This document shows positions 1 through 8,639 of a DNA stretch of 57,419 nt, one piece after another. Within the stretch, counting starts at the first letter, position 1. Each line of letters starts with the position of its first letter. The position numbers were made by a program, and so were the translations under genes. The notes below the pieces were generated by a model that had not been told where the DNA came from, did no database searches, and saw nothing but the letters and a program-made list of their open reading frames with translations. The stretch is from an uncultured Bacteroidota bacterium (GTDB lineage: Bacteria > Bacteroidota > Bacteroidia > Flavobacteriales > UBA7312), in the NCBI GenBank assembly GCA_902580855.1, contig CACHMF010000004.1, positions 1 through 57,419 of the forward strand, given 5' to 3'.

Positions 1-1350
1 GGTAAAATGGGACAAATTAAAGAACAGGGTTATCGCTTTGATACGGGCCCATCACTTTTCACTAAACCCCATCTATTAGAAGAACTTATTCTTTTGTGCA
101 ACAAAGAACCAAATGAGTATTTTCATTATTATAAGCTCAATGAATCATGCCGATATTTTTTTGAAGACCAAACTATGATTATCGGTTATTCAGATTCAAA
201 GCTTTTAGCAAAAGAGCTTTCTAAAAAGACTAATATTGATTCCTCAAAGGTTATTAATCACTTAAAAAAAAGCGCTTTTCTTTATAATTCTACTAGAAGA
301 TTATTTTTAGAGAATTCATTACACAAGCTTTCTACCTATCTTAATTTCAAATCGTTTATTGCCATATGCAAAATACCTTTTCTTGATCTATTCACATCTA
401 TGAGCAAACGAAACAAAAAGCGTTTCAACGATACAAAAACTGAACAAATCTTCAATCGTTATGCTACATATAATGGATCAGATCCTTTTAAAGCTCCTGC
501 AATTTTAAACTTAATCCCACATCTTGAAATTAATCAAGGAGCATACTTTCCTGAAAAAGGAATGCGCTCTATTTCAAATTTATTAGAACGCCTGTGCAGA
601 GAAATGGGCGTGCATATACATACAAACACAAGTGTAGAAAGTATTTCTCATGAAAACCAAAAAGTTAATGGTGTTCATACCAAAAATGAATTTCACGAAT
701 CAGATATAGTTATTTGCAATCAGGATATTTATTTTGTTTATGAACGCCTATTAAAAAACAAAAAAGTTGCTCAGGATTTAAAGCAACAGGAACGTTCAAC
801 TTCAGCAATCATTTTTTACTGGGGTATTAATAAGGAATTTGATGACTTGAAGCTTCACAATATCTTTTTTTCAAAAAATTACAAGGACGAGTTTAATGAG
901 ATTTCTTGCGAAAAGAATGTGCCTGATGATCCGACTATTTATGTAAACATTACTAGTAAAGAACAAAAAAATGATGCTCCAAAAAATTGTGAGAATTGGT
1001 TTGTTATGATCAATACCCCTTCAAATTATGGTCAGGATTGGGAAACTATCGTTTCTAGAGCTAGGAAAAATATAATTGATAAGCTAAATAGAATTTTGGG
1101 CACCACAATTGAGCATCATATTGTTTTCGAGAATATATTAGACCCGCGAAGTATTGAGTCAAAAACAGGTTCTTATAAAGGATCATTATACGGATCAGCT
1201 TCTAACAAAAGAAAAGCAGCTTTTTTTAGACATCCAAACTTTTCTAAAAATATTCAAGGTTTATATTTTTGTGGTGGTAGCGTTCATCCTGGAGGCGGGA
1301 TTCCATTGGCATTATCATCGGCTAAAATTGTAGACAAATTGATTGCATGA
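1..1350 (+). CDS. crtD: Carotenoid 3,4-desaturase, CrtI/CrtD family (5' end cut by window)
   Basis: FAD-dependent carotenoid desaturase. The frame is open from base 1 (codons for G-K precede the first Met at 7), so the true start and the N-terminal Rossmann FAD-binding segment lie upstream. What is visible begins at the conserved GYRFDTGPSLF segment and runs to the C-terminal signature YFCGGSVHPGGGIPLAL, which contacts FAD. The internal segments FNRYATYNGSDPFKAPA and IIFYWGI resemble the flavobacterial CrtD group more than phytoene desaturase CrtI. CrtD-type enzymes introduce the 3',4' double bond after 1'-hydroxylation, which fits the adjacent cruF. The stop overlaps cruF by 4 nt, so the two are co-translated. 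Family membership is very secure. The choice of CrtD over CrtI rests on remembered similarity and context. Confidence 0.85.
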   Translation, partial: GKMGQIKEQGYRFDTGPSLFTKPHLLEELILLCNKEPNEYFHYYKLNESCRYFFEDQTMIIGYSDSKLLAKELSKKTNIDSSKVINHLKKSAFLYNSTRRLFLENSLHKLSTYLNFKSFIAICKIPFLDLFTSMSKRNKKRFNDTKTEQIFNRYATYNGSDPFKAPAILNLIPHLEINQGAYFPEKGMRSISNLLERLCREMGVHIHTNTSVESISHENQKVNGVHTKNEFHESDIVICNQDIYFVYERLLKNKKVAQDLKQQERSTSAIIFYWGINKEFDDLKLHNIFFSKNYKDEFNEISCEKNVPDDPTIYVNITSKEQKNDAPKNCENWFVMINTPSNYGQDWETIVSRARKNIIDKLNRILGTTIEHHIVFENILDPRSIESKTGSYKGSLYGSASNKRKAAFFRHPNFSKNIQGLYFCGGSVHPGGGIPLALSSAKIVDKLIA

Positions 1351-1967
1351 GAAATCATAAAGAAAATATTGGATTAGCACTATTAATAATTATCAATATA
1401 GTAGGTGTTGTTGGATTTCGTTCAGATTGTCTTTTGCCTTATTTTAAATCATTAACTCCATTTAATCTGCTTTTCTCTCTTTTGATCTGCTTTTTCTACC
1501 TTCCATGGAGATCCTTTATTTCTATTTTTCTTCTTCTATTTTCTATAGGTTTTGGTGTAGAGTTTCTAGGTGTAAAAACAGGCCTTCTTTTTGGAAGTTA
1601 TGAATACGGTTCTACACTGGGTTTTAAATGGTATAACGTTCCTTTAATTATTGGCGTAAATTGGTTTGTACTTGCAATAGGAGCAAGAGGGTGTGCGAAC
1701 CGTATTACTGAAAATACTATCTTCCAAGTTTTGTGTGCTGCTTTATTTATGGTAGGATTAGATTATTTTATTGAACCTGTGGCTATGAAATATGACTTTT
1801 GGGACTGGTCTCAAAACAAAGTTCCACTGCAAAATTATTTTATGTGGTTTCTTGTTTCTATATTGATGCAAATTTTGTTGAATAAAAGGAGCATACAAAT
1901 ACCCTTTTCACTTGCATTTGCTATACTAATCTCGCAATTCATTTTTTTCGGAGCCTTATTATTATGA
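1347..1967 (+). CDS. cruF: Carotenoid 1',2'-hydratase CruF (DUF422 / carotenoid biosynthesis family)
   Basis: Integral membrane protein of 206 aa with about six hydrophobic segments. The motif EFLGVKTGLLFGSYEYG followed by VPLIIGVNWF, and later a PVAMKYDFWDW segment, are characteristic of the CruF/DUF422 family. This family hydrates the terminal psi-end of acyclic or monocyclic carotenoids to give a 1'-hydroxyl group. The ATG overlaps the crtD stop (ATGA) and its own stop overlaps crtYcd by 4 nt, giving a tightly coupled crtD-cruF-crtYcd unit. The combination predicts a myxol- or saproxanthin-like monocyclic carotenoid with a 1'-hydroxy-3',4'-didehydro end. The end product is inferred from pathway knowledge. 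Confidence 0.85.
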   Translation: MRNHKENIGLALLIIINIVGVVGFRSDCLLPYFKSLTPFNLLFSLLICFFYLPWRSFISIFLLLFSIGFGVEFLGVKTGLLFGSYEYGSTLGFKWYNVPLIIGVNWFVLAIGARGCANRITENTIFQVLCAALFMVGLDYFIEPVAMKYDFWDWSQNKVPLQNYFMWFLVSILMQILLNKRSIQIPFSLAFAILISQFIFFGALLL

Positions 1968-2674
1968 TAGATTGGTTAGACACTAGGCACTACTATTTAC
2001 TTTTAATGCTATTAAGTATCAGTTACCCCTTTATTAGAAGTTTTGAAAATAAGATAAGTTTCTATAAAAACTGGAAGGCTTTAGCATTGGCCATAACACT
2101 TATGATGATGATTTTTATTACGTGGGATGTTATTTTCACAACTCTTTCGGTATGGTCATTTAATGACAGGTATATTTTAGGGTACAAGCTTTTGAGTTTA
2201 CCCATTGAAGAGTGGATGTTTTTTGTTTGTGTACCTTATTCATGTATATTTATTCATGAAGTATTAAATTATTTCTTTCCACTAAAAAAAATCAATATAA
2301 ATATACATAGGTGGAATTATTGGGTTGCATTACTGTTAATTGTTATCGGAGTTGTATGTTGGAGCAAAATATATACCTGTGTTTGTTTTACACTTACAGG
2401 TCTATTTTTGTTATTGTTACAACGAAAAAATACTCAACTAATAGCAGTAACATATCGTACTTTTATAGTGAGTCTAATACCTTTTTTTATTGTTAACGGG
2501 ATATTGACAGGAGCATTAACAGATGAGCCAATCGTAATGTATAATAATTTACAAAACACTATGATCAGAATAATCACAATTCCTATTGAAGATTTTGTTT
2601 ATTGCTTATTTATGCTCGGGTTAACGATTTGGATTTACGAATCACAAAAAAAGAGGATAAAATCTAAACCTTAG
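1964..2674 (+). CDS. crtYcd: Lycopene beta-cyclase, fused two-domain CrtYcd type
   Basis: A 236-aa membrane protein made of two tandem lycopene-cyclase domains. The first half carries FNDRYILGYK and LPIEEWMFF, and the second half repeats the motif as IPIEDFVYC. The paired P-x-E-(E/D) motifs after a transmembrane helix are the hallmark of the heterodimeric CrtYc/CrtYd type fused into one chain, as found in Bacteroidota and archaea. It cyclises a psi-end of lycopene to a beta-ring. It overlaps cruF by 4 nt and is the last gene of the carotenoid operon. The next gene starts 20 nt later from its own promoter. Confidence 0.87.
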   Translation: MIDWLDTRHYYLLLMLLSISYPFIRSFENKISFYKNWKALALAITLMMMIFITWDVIFTTLSVWSFNDRYILGYKLLSLPIEEWMFFVCVPYSCIFIHEVLNYFFPLKKININIHRWNYWVALLLIVIGVVCWSKIYTCVCFTLTGLFLLLLQRKNTQLIAVTYRTFIVSLIPFFIVNGILTGALTDEPIVMYNNLQNTMIRIITIPIEDFVYCLFMLGLTIWIYESQKKRIKSKP

Positions 2675-2682
2675 CTTTTTAT

Positions 2683-2690
2683 TATTTTTG
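2683..2690 (+). promoter_or_regulatory. Bacteroidota -7 box (TATTTTTG) for the GT4 gene
   Basis: Perfect match to TAnnTTTG, starting 9 nt after the crtYcd stop. Only 4 nt separate it from the ATG at 2695, so transcription should begin at or within a base or two of the start codon (leaderless mRNA). No clear -33 TTTG was found. Confidence 0.55.
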
Positions 2691-2694
2691 CAGC

Positions 2695-3732
2695 ATGGCT
2701 AAAAGGCAAAAGGTTTTTTTAGGTGCATATGTCAATAGTATAAATGCGCAAAACTTAAATTGCAGAGCTCTAGCACTACATTTAGATTCGAAAAGATTTA
2801 AATGTAGTGCAATGGAGTTACAAACAGGAGAATTATCTTCCCTTTCTGGTTCAATAAAAATTTTTAAAGTATGCTGGCCACATCGGCTTAACAAGTATAC
2901 CTCCTACCTAAGAGGTATTTTATGGGCGGACGTAGTATATCTGCCCAAAAGAGAAGTGTCAAGATGGTGTCGATTTTTATGTTGGTTATTCAAAAAGCCA
3001 AGTTTTAGCACTATGGAAAGTGTTGACGAGGGGGCAAACTGGGATAAACAGCTAAAAAAATTTGGAAATAAAATAGCATACTTGAGACACTACAAGGGAT
3101 TTAACAAGCTTTTTGCAATAAGTAAATTTATTTCTAATAAAAATGCAGATTTACATGAAATAAGTTTCGATGGTTTGTTGCCTTTGGGAGTGGATTCAAC
3201 TTCTTTTGATAGCAATATTAAAAAAGAACTTCAATCAGTAATTTTAATAGGGAATAACTTATACTATAAAGGTTGGCGATTTTATTTACAGTTAGCTACG
3301 GCATTTCCGACTATCACTTTTCATGTGGTAGGAAGTGGGGTAGGATTGGTTGACCCGAAAAAAGAAAGTCAACATCTAAACAATGTTGTTTGTCATGGAC
3401 GGTGCACACATCACGAGCTAAACGAAATTCTTAAAACTGTAGATCTTCATATTTTGCCCTCTAGAAACGAAGGCTTCCCAAAAGTAGTTTTAGAATGTGC
3501 GGCTGCAGGTATTCCTAGTTTACTTTTTTCAGATTATGGAGCAAAAGAATGGATGGAAGGAGGCTTTGTAGTTGAAAAGAATGAAGAAATGAAGCAAATA
3601 ATTAATTTGCTATTACAGGATCCAAATCGTCTGTGTCAAGCATCAAGCCAGTCAATACTACTAGCAGAAAAGTATGATTGGAAACATGTTGTAAAGCATT
3701 GGGAAGAAGTATTGAGCAGCTTAAGTCCTTAA
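2695..3732 (+). CDS. Glycosyltransferase family 4 (GT-B fold)
   Basis: A 345-aa retaining glycosyltransferase-like protein without signal peptide. The N-terminal half is divergent. The C-terminal half is a typical Glycos_transf_1 domain: SVILIGNNLYYKGWRF (approx. residues 180-195), FHVVGSG, and the nucleotide-sugar binding E-x7-E segment in PSRNEGFPKVVLECAAAGIP (approx. 255-275). Substrate and acceptor cannot be read from the sequence. It follows the carotenoid operon directly, so glycosylation of a hydroxylated carotenoid is one possibility. Its own promoter argues for an independent role, for example in cell-surface polysaccharide synthesis. The start ATG has no Shine-Dalgarno, consistent with leaderless expression. 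Confidence 0.85.
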   Translation: MAKRQKVFLGAYVNSINAQNLNCRALALHLDSKRFKCSAMELQTGELSSLSGSIKIFKVCWPHRLNKYTSYLRGILWADVVYLPKREVSRWCRFLCWLFKKPSFSTMESVDEGANWDKQLKKFGNKIAYLRHYKGFNKLFAISKFISNKNADLHEISFDGLLPLGVDSTSFDSNIKKELQSVILIGNNLYYKGWRFYLQLATAFPTITFHVVGSGVGLVDPKKESQHLNNVVCHGRCTHHELNEILKTVDLHILPSRNEGFPKVVLECAAAGIPSLLFSDYGAKEWMEGGFVVEKNEEMKQIINLLLQDPNRLCQASSQSILLAEKYDWKHVVKHWEEVLSSLSP

Positions 3733-3735
3733 AGG

Positions 3736-3799
3736 AGTTCAAAGCTTAATTTAATAAGCCCCATCATTTTCTTAACTTTGCGTTTATAAGCTTTGAACT
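3736..3799. repeat. Perfect 13-bp inverted repeat bracketing the surface-operon promoter
   Basis: Left arm 3736-3748 (AGTTCAAAGCTTA) and right arm 3787-3799 (TAAGCTTTGAACT) are exact reverse complements separated by 38 bp. The spacer holds the -7 box at 3773-3780, so the right arm falls at the expected transcript start or early leader. This could be a dimeric regulator site forming a loop, or an RNA structure ending read-through from the upstream gene. Confidence 0.6.
3773..3780 (+). promoter_or_regulatory. -7 box (TAACTTTG) of the T9SS/CotH/VTC operon
   Basis: Perfect TAnnTTTG match 47 nt before the ATG at 3828 and inside the 38-bp spacer of the inverted repeat at 3736-3799. It predicts transcript start near 3785. 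No obvious -33 TTTG at the expected distance. Confidence 0.5.
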
Positions 3800-3827
3800 A
3801 CTAAAAGGTTTTTAGAAAAATCAATCT

Positions 3828-5354
3828 ATGAAATTAGCCAACAATCTATTAATTGCAATAATAATGTTGCTTTTTAATTCGGCTTATTCCCAAACCATAG
3901 GAGAGTCTTCAGTTTATTTTATGTACTCTCCATTGCAAAGTAGTACCACCTATTTAGTAGATACTGATGGGGTAGTATATCATACATGGGATTGTATTGC
4001 TAGCCCAGCTAGTACAGCATATCTTCTTCCTGATGGAAGTATTATTCGACCGTATAGAGTTAGTAGCCCAACTATGATGGGAGGAGCAACAGGTGGTGGA
4101 ATGCAGCGTATAGATTGGAACGGAAATGTTATATGGGACTACACTTGGTCTGATCCTAATCATCAACAGCACCACGAGTGTATTCCAATAGATCAAGGAA
4201 ATGGGAATTATAATGTGTTAATTATTTCTTGGGAGCGAAAAAGTAATGTAGAAGCTATTCAAGCTGGGCGTCAAAATGTAAATGGAGAAATGTGGCCCTT
4301 AGAAATTTTAGAAATAGAGCCTCAAGGAAATAATGGTGGGAATGTTGTTTGGGAATGGCATGCTTGGGATCACCTTTGTCAAGATATTGATTCTACAAAA
4401 GATAACTATTATATAGATTGTTCGTTACATCCAGAACTTATAGATGTGAATATTGGAACATTACCAAGTGGAGGGCCGTTAGGAGGCAGTGGAGACTGGA
4501 TACACGCTAATGGTATTGATTATTGTCCAGAACTTGATCAAATTGTTTTCAGCTCTCATAAGCTACATGAAATATTTGTAATTGACCATAGTACTACAAT
4601 TAATGAGTCAGCGAGCCATAGCGGAGGAAATTCTGGGATGGGAGGAGATATCTTATATCGTTGGGGCAATCCTCAAAATTATGGAGCAGGAACAGCAGCA
4701 GACCAAATTCTTCATGTAGTTCATAGTGCTAACTTTATCGATACTGGATATCCAGGAGAGGGCAATATATTAATGTTTAATAACGGAGATAGAAGCGGTT
4801 CTCAAAATGACTATTCTTCGGTTGAAGAAATAACAGCTCCTTTGAGCGGATATACCTATAATCTACCGTATAACCAAAGTCAGCATTGGATGTACTCTAA
4901 TGGCGGGACATTTTATTCAAATCATTTATCAGGAGCCTTCAGGTTAAAAAACGGCAATACATTAGCAACAGAAGGAACTTCGGGAAGAATTTCCGAAATT
5001 GACAATAATGGAAATATTATTTTTCAATACACTCATCAAGGCGGAGGAAGTAACATGGCTAAAGCGGTTCCATATGAGAAGGATTATGAAGGAATATTGG
5101 GTTTAGCAACAGGTGTTTCGACTCATGAGAAACAAGTATATCACATATATCCAAACCCGGCAAATCATTTTATTCAGCTTTCAACAGATGAGGAAGGTGA
5201 ACTTAAAATTATAGATTTTCTAGGGAAAGTGAGCCATGTAGAATCATTTAAGAAAAGTAGCCGTATAAATATAGAGAATTTACCCAGTGGTGTTTATTAC
5301 ATACAATTGCAAACAACAGAACATTTGTACACAAAATCCCTTATTATTCAATAA
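3828..5354 (+). CDS. Secreted arylsulfotransferase (ASST)-like protein with T9SS sorting domain
   Basis: 508 aa. A signal peptide (residues 1-21) ends before Gln22. The body is a beta-propeller-like arylsulfotransferase fold with segments typical of the family: GDWIHANGIDY (about residue 230), LHVVHSANFI and ILMFNNGDRSG (about 295-320), then LSGAFRLKNGNTLATEG followed by GRISEID. Histidines in the first two segments correspond to the conserved His positions of the family, which transfers sulfate between phenolic esters. The last about 75 residues are a T9SS type A sorting domain (YPNPA, then IIDFLGK, then LPSGVYYIQL, ending KSLIIQ), so the protein is predicted to be cell-surface attached or secreted. 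First gene of a seven-gene operon; its TAA overlaps the next ATG by one base (TAATG). Actual sulfotransfer is unproven, as many propeller proteins of this family are uncharacterised. Confidence 0.8.
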   Translation: MKLANNLLIAIIMLLFNSAYSQTIGESSVYFMYSPLQSSTTYLVDTDGVVYHTWDCIASPASTAYLLPDGSIIRPYRVSSPTMMGGATGGGMQRIDWNGNVIWDYTWSDPNHQQHHECIPIDQGNGNYNVLIISWERKSNVEAIQAGRQNVNGEMWPLEILEIEPQGNNGGNVVWEWHAWDHLCQDIDSTKDNYYIDCSLHPELIDVNIGTLPSGGPLGGSGDWIHANGIDYCPELDQIVFSSHKLHEIFVIDHSTTINESASHSGGNSGMGGDILYRWGNPQNYGAGTAADQILHVVHSANFIDTGYPGEGNILMFNNGDRSGSQNDYSSVEEITAPLSGYTYNLPYNQSQHWMYSNGGTFYSNHLSGAFRLKNGNTLATEGTSGRISEIDNNGNIIFQYTHQGGGSNMAKAVPYEKDYEGILGLATGVSTHEKQVYHIYPNPANHFIQLSTDEEGELKIIDFLGKVSHVESFKKSSRINIENLPSGVYYIQLQTTEHLYTKSLIIQ

Positions 5355-6418
5355 TGAAAAAGATAATATTTATTATTCCATTCTTGTTGTGCTTTCAAAA
5401 AGTAAAGGCACAATCCATAATATTACCTGAATTAAATTTAGCAACCTCATTTTATTTTGATCAATGGGTACTAAGCTCAGATACCTTTTTTGTAGCACCT
5501 GTTTATATTGACACCTATCTAGATTTTAATGAATTTCATTTAAATATTAAATATAACCATAATGTAGTAGAGCCCTTAATTAGTGAGTTAAACCAAATCA
5601 ATGACGATAGCTATATTATGGTTGCCAACTATATGGGTTTTGCTGATTTTGCAATGGTTAGTGGAGGTAATATTACTGGTGTAGTGAACACTATAAATGC
5701 GTCACAATCACTTCTAACCTTGTCGTTTAACGGAAGTACTGCCGCACAAACATTGTTTAATTCTTGTAATGGGAACTTATTATATTTAGCTTTTAAAAAG
5801 GTTAATCCTTGCTTCAAAGGGCCTTTTTATTTGCAGTTTTGGAATGGAGATGATAATGGAGCCTTTATCAATCCAAACCAAACACATGCATGTCAAATTA
5901 TCGGGACAACAACTACCCACTCTACAGAAACTGGAAATCTTTTAGCGGTCCAAGGAGAGGTTACTTTTGATATCCCACAAGCAAATATTCAGTTAAATGG
6001 AAATATTTTAGAAGCATTTGTAGTAGGTGGTTCATTGCCGCTATCTTATGAATGGTCTGACAAGTTTGGAACGGTGTTAGGGAGTAGTTATGATTACTCT
6101 CCGATTGATACGGGAATGGTTGTACTAACTGTCATAGATGCAGATGGATGCATGAGTGTCACAAGCCATAATTTTTATTTTTCTTCAAGCACTATTAATG
6201 AGGAAAATAGCTTTCAGACTATATATCCAAACCCTTCAGGGGGTATAATTCATTTGCAGAAAGAGATAGACAGAGTTGTGGTCTTAAATACAATGGGGAA
6301 CGTATGTTATTTAGGAAAAGAAAAAGTTATAGATTTAACATCATTTCAGAAAGGAGTTTATTTGATTCAAACAACAAGAAATAATTACACAACAACCGAA
6401 AAAATAATATTGCATTGA
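5354..6418 (+). CDS. T9SS-secreted protein with cohesin-like N-terminal domain
   Basis: 354 aa. The signal peptide ends KVKA before Gln20. Residues about 20-180 form a beta-rich domain resembling cohesin/Ig-like folds (a VAPVYIDTYLDFNEFHLNI segment and later NLLYLAFKKVNPCFKG), but the assignment is weak. Residues about 195-275 look like a PKD/SprB-type repeat (LPLSYEWSDKFG, then VVLTVIDADGCMSV). The C-terminus is a T9SS type A domain (YPNPSGG, then VVLNTMGN, then FQKGVYLIQ, ending EKIILH). It overlaps its neighbours by 1 and 4 nt and is probably translated together with the CotH gene. It may be a surface scaffold or binding partner; no enzymatic motif is visible. Confidence 0.65.
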   Translation: MKKIIFIIPFLLCFQKVKAQSIILPELNLATSFYFDQWVLSSDTFFVAPVYIDTYLDFNEFHLNIKYNHNVVEPLISELNQINDDSYIMVANYMGFADFAMVSGGNITGVVNTINASQSLLTLSFNGSTAAQTLFNSCNGNLLYLAFKKVNPCFKGPFYLQFWNGDDNGAFINPNQTHACQIIGTTTTHSTETGNLLAVQGEVTFDIPQANIQLNGNILEAFVVGGSLPLSYEWSDKFGTVLGSSYDYSPIDTGMVVLTVIDADGCMSVTSHNFYFSSSTINEENSFQTIYPNPSGGIIHLQKEIDRVVVLNTMGNVCYLGKEKVIDLTSFQKGVYLIQTTRNNYTTTEKIILH

Positions 6419-8637
6419 TAAAGAAATATGTTTGGGCCTTATTGGTTCTTTGTTGGGGACATGCACATACACAATCATTGTACGATAACACCAATGTTAC
6501 GACAATTGAAATCTTCTTTTCCACCTCTAATTGGGATCAGATTTTAGACAATTATTATGCCGCAGGCATGGATCAGAGGTTAATTGCTGATTCAGTTGTG
6601 ATTAATGGAAGCATGAAGGACAGTGTTGGAGTGAAGTATAAAGGTAACAGCACTTACAATGCTAACAATGATAAAAATCCATTAAACCTGTCTTTAGACT
6701 ATATCAAAGGAAATCAAGATTATCAAGGGTTTAGAACTATTAAGCTATCTAATGGAAAAAATGATCCATCTTTTATTCGAGAAGTTCTTTCTTATGAAAT
6801 AGCGCGAAAATATATGGTGGCCCCGCAATCTAATTTTGCAGAGGTGCATATTAACGGGAATTATCACGGAATGTATGTTAATTCAGAGTCTATAAATTCT
6901 GACTTTCAAGATGATTATCTCTACGCTGATCGAGACAATACGCGCTTTAAGTGCAATCCGGAAACTGTCTTTGGAGGCAACGGCTCTTCTTTAGAATACT
7001 TAGGAACCGACTCTGCTTTTTACGAAGATTATTATGAGTTGAAGTCTGATTTTGGTTGGCAAGATTTAATCAACCTTACATATGATATAGTTAATAATCC
7101 ATTAAACTTAGAATCTTCATTAGATATTGATAGAGCATTATGGATGTTAGCATTTAACAATGTCCTGGTGAACCTTGATAGCTATACAGGGCCTTTCCGT
7201 CAGAATTATTACTTAATAAAAGATAATAATAATCGAATGAACCCGATTATTTGGGATTTAAATGAGTGTTTAGGCGGTTTTGAAATGATTAATAATGGAG
7301 GAGGCCCTCCCTCGCTTCAAAATTTAATCCAACTTGACCCTTTAATTAGAATCAATGAAGCTGACTGGCCACTAATACAAACACTACTGAATAATGACAC
7401 TTATCAGCGAATGTATATAGCGCATATGCGAACAATTCTAGAAGAGAATTTTTCAAATGGACTATACCTAACAAGAGCCAACGATTTACAATCTCTAGTG
7501 AGTAGCTTGATTCAGGCAGATGCTAATTCGTTTTATTCTTTTAACGATTTTTCAAATAATATTAATAATTCTGTTGGTGGAGGTCCTAGTGGCTCAGTAG
7601 GAATTACAGAATTGATGGATGCTAGAACAAATTTTTTACAATCACATTCTTTGTTTTTAGTTGCTCCACCTAGTATTGGAGCAGTGTCATCAACTCCATT
7701 ACAAATAAACCCTTACACTGAACCATTTATTACGGTAGATGTTAGTAATGCCACAAATGTATATTTAGCCTATAGGTTTAGGCCACAAGATGTATTTACA
7801 AAACTCGAAATGTTTGATGATGGAATGCATGGAGATGGAAGTGCAGGAGATGGGATTTATGGTATAGATGTTATGGTAGACGCTAGAGATATGCAGTATT
7901 ACATTTATGCTGAAAACAATGATGCAGGAGTATTTTCTCCAGAAAGGGCAGAGCATGAATATCATTATCTTCCTGTTGTTAGCGATTTAGTAATCAACGA
8001 GTTAATGGCGTCTAATATGAATGCGGTAGCAGATCAAAATGGAGAATATGATGATTGGGTAGAGTTATACAATAACGGCACAAACTCAATCATGCTAGAT
8101 GGCTATTTTCTTTCTGATAATGAAAATAATCTAGGTAAATGGCAATTTCCTAACACAGTCCTTCCATCTGGAGGATACTTAACAGTTTGGCTTGATGGAC
8201 AGGATGGATTACAAGCAGGTTTACACACAAGTTTTAAACTATCTGCTGATGGAGAGGAACTGTTTTTGTCAACCCCAACTTTAGACGTGGTCGATGCTAT
8301 TTTTTACACAGCTCTCCCTACAGACATGTCGTTTGCTCGTGTTCCAAACGGAACAGGCCCTTTTACAGTTCAGGCACATACAAACAATGCTAATAACAAT
8401 GGGGTGCTAGAGGTTTTACATTTAGAAAATGAAGTTCTTCTTTATCCAAATCCAACACAGTCAACAATAACAATTGAGCATCCTTCGATAGAAAAGATTG
8501 CTATTTATGATGTGATGGGGAAGTTAATGCATCTAGAAAAATCATACGAAACAACAACAATAAATTGCGAGCATTGGCCTGCAGGAATGTATATTGTAAA
8601 AGTAGGAACTCAAGCACATCGTTTAATTATTCAATAA
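6415..8637 (+). CDS. CotH-type kinase with lamin-tail domain and T9SS sorting signal
   Basis: 740 aa. A signal peptide ends HAHT before Gln20. The CotH kinase domain spans about residues 28-400: GVKYKGNSTYN (about 72-82), FRTIKLSNGKNDPSFIREVL (about 106-125), NLDSYTGPFRQNYYL with Asp255, and IIWDLNECLGGF with Asp281. The last two are the conserved Asp positions that bind metal in CotH kinases. CotH enzymes are atypical protein kinases that phosphorylate surface proteins such as spore coat components. Residues about 525-650 are a lamin-tail domain (VINELMASN, then DDWVELYNNG). The end is a T9SS domain (YPNPTQSTI, then IYDVMGK, then PAGMYIVKV, ending RLIIQ). The only usable start is TTG at 6415, overlapping the previous stop by 4 nt, so translation is probably coupled. 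Kinase activity and target are inferred. Confidence 0.85.
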   Translation: MIKKYVWALLVLCWGHAHTQSLYDNTNVTTIEIFFSTSNWDQILDNYYAAGMDQRLIADSVVINGSMKDSVGVKYKGNSTYNANNDKNPLNLSLDYIKGNQDYQGFRTIKLSNGKNDPSFIREVLSYEIARKYMVAPQSNFAEVHINGNYHGMYVNSESINSDFQDDYLYADRDNTRFKCNPETVFGGNGSSLEYLGTDSAFYEDYYELKSDFGWQDLINLTYDIVNNPLNLESSLDIDRALWMLAFNNVLVNLDSYTGPFRQNYYLIKDNNNRMNPIIWDLNECLGGFEMINNGGGPPSLQNLIQLDPLIRINEADWPLIQTLLNNDTYQRMYIAHMRTILEENFSNGLYLTRANDLQSLVSSLIQADANSFYSFNDFSNNINNSVGGGPSGSVGITELMDARTNFLQSHSLFLVAPPSIGAVSSTPLQINPYTEPFITVDVSNATNVYLAYRFRPQDVFTKLEMFDDGMHGDGSAGDGIYGIDVMVDARDMQYYIYAENNDAGVFSPERAEHEYHYLPVVSDLVINELMASNMNAVADQNGEYDDWVELYNNGTNSIMLDGYFLSDNENNLGKWQFPNTVLPSGGYLTVWLDGQDGLQAGLHTSFKLSADGEELFLSTPTLDVVDAIFYTALPTDMSFARVPNGTGPFTVQAHTNNANNNGVLEVLHLENEVLLYPNPTQSTITIEHPSIEKIAIYDVMGKLMHLEKSYETTTINCEHWPAGMYIVKVGTQAHRLIIQ

Positions 8638-8639
8638 TA

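Noticed and set aside
8565-8639. Upstream ATG giving a 159-aa version of the lipoprotein
   Set aside because: It lies in the CotH gene and would place 25 extra residues before a textbook lipoprotein signal.
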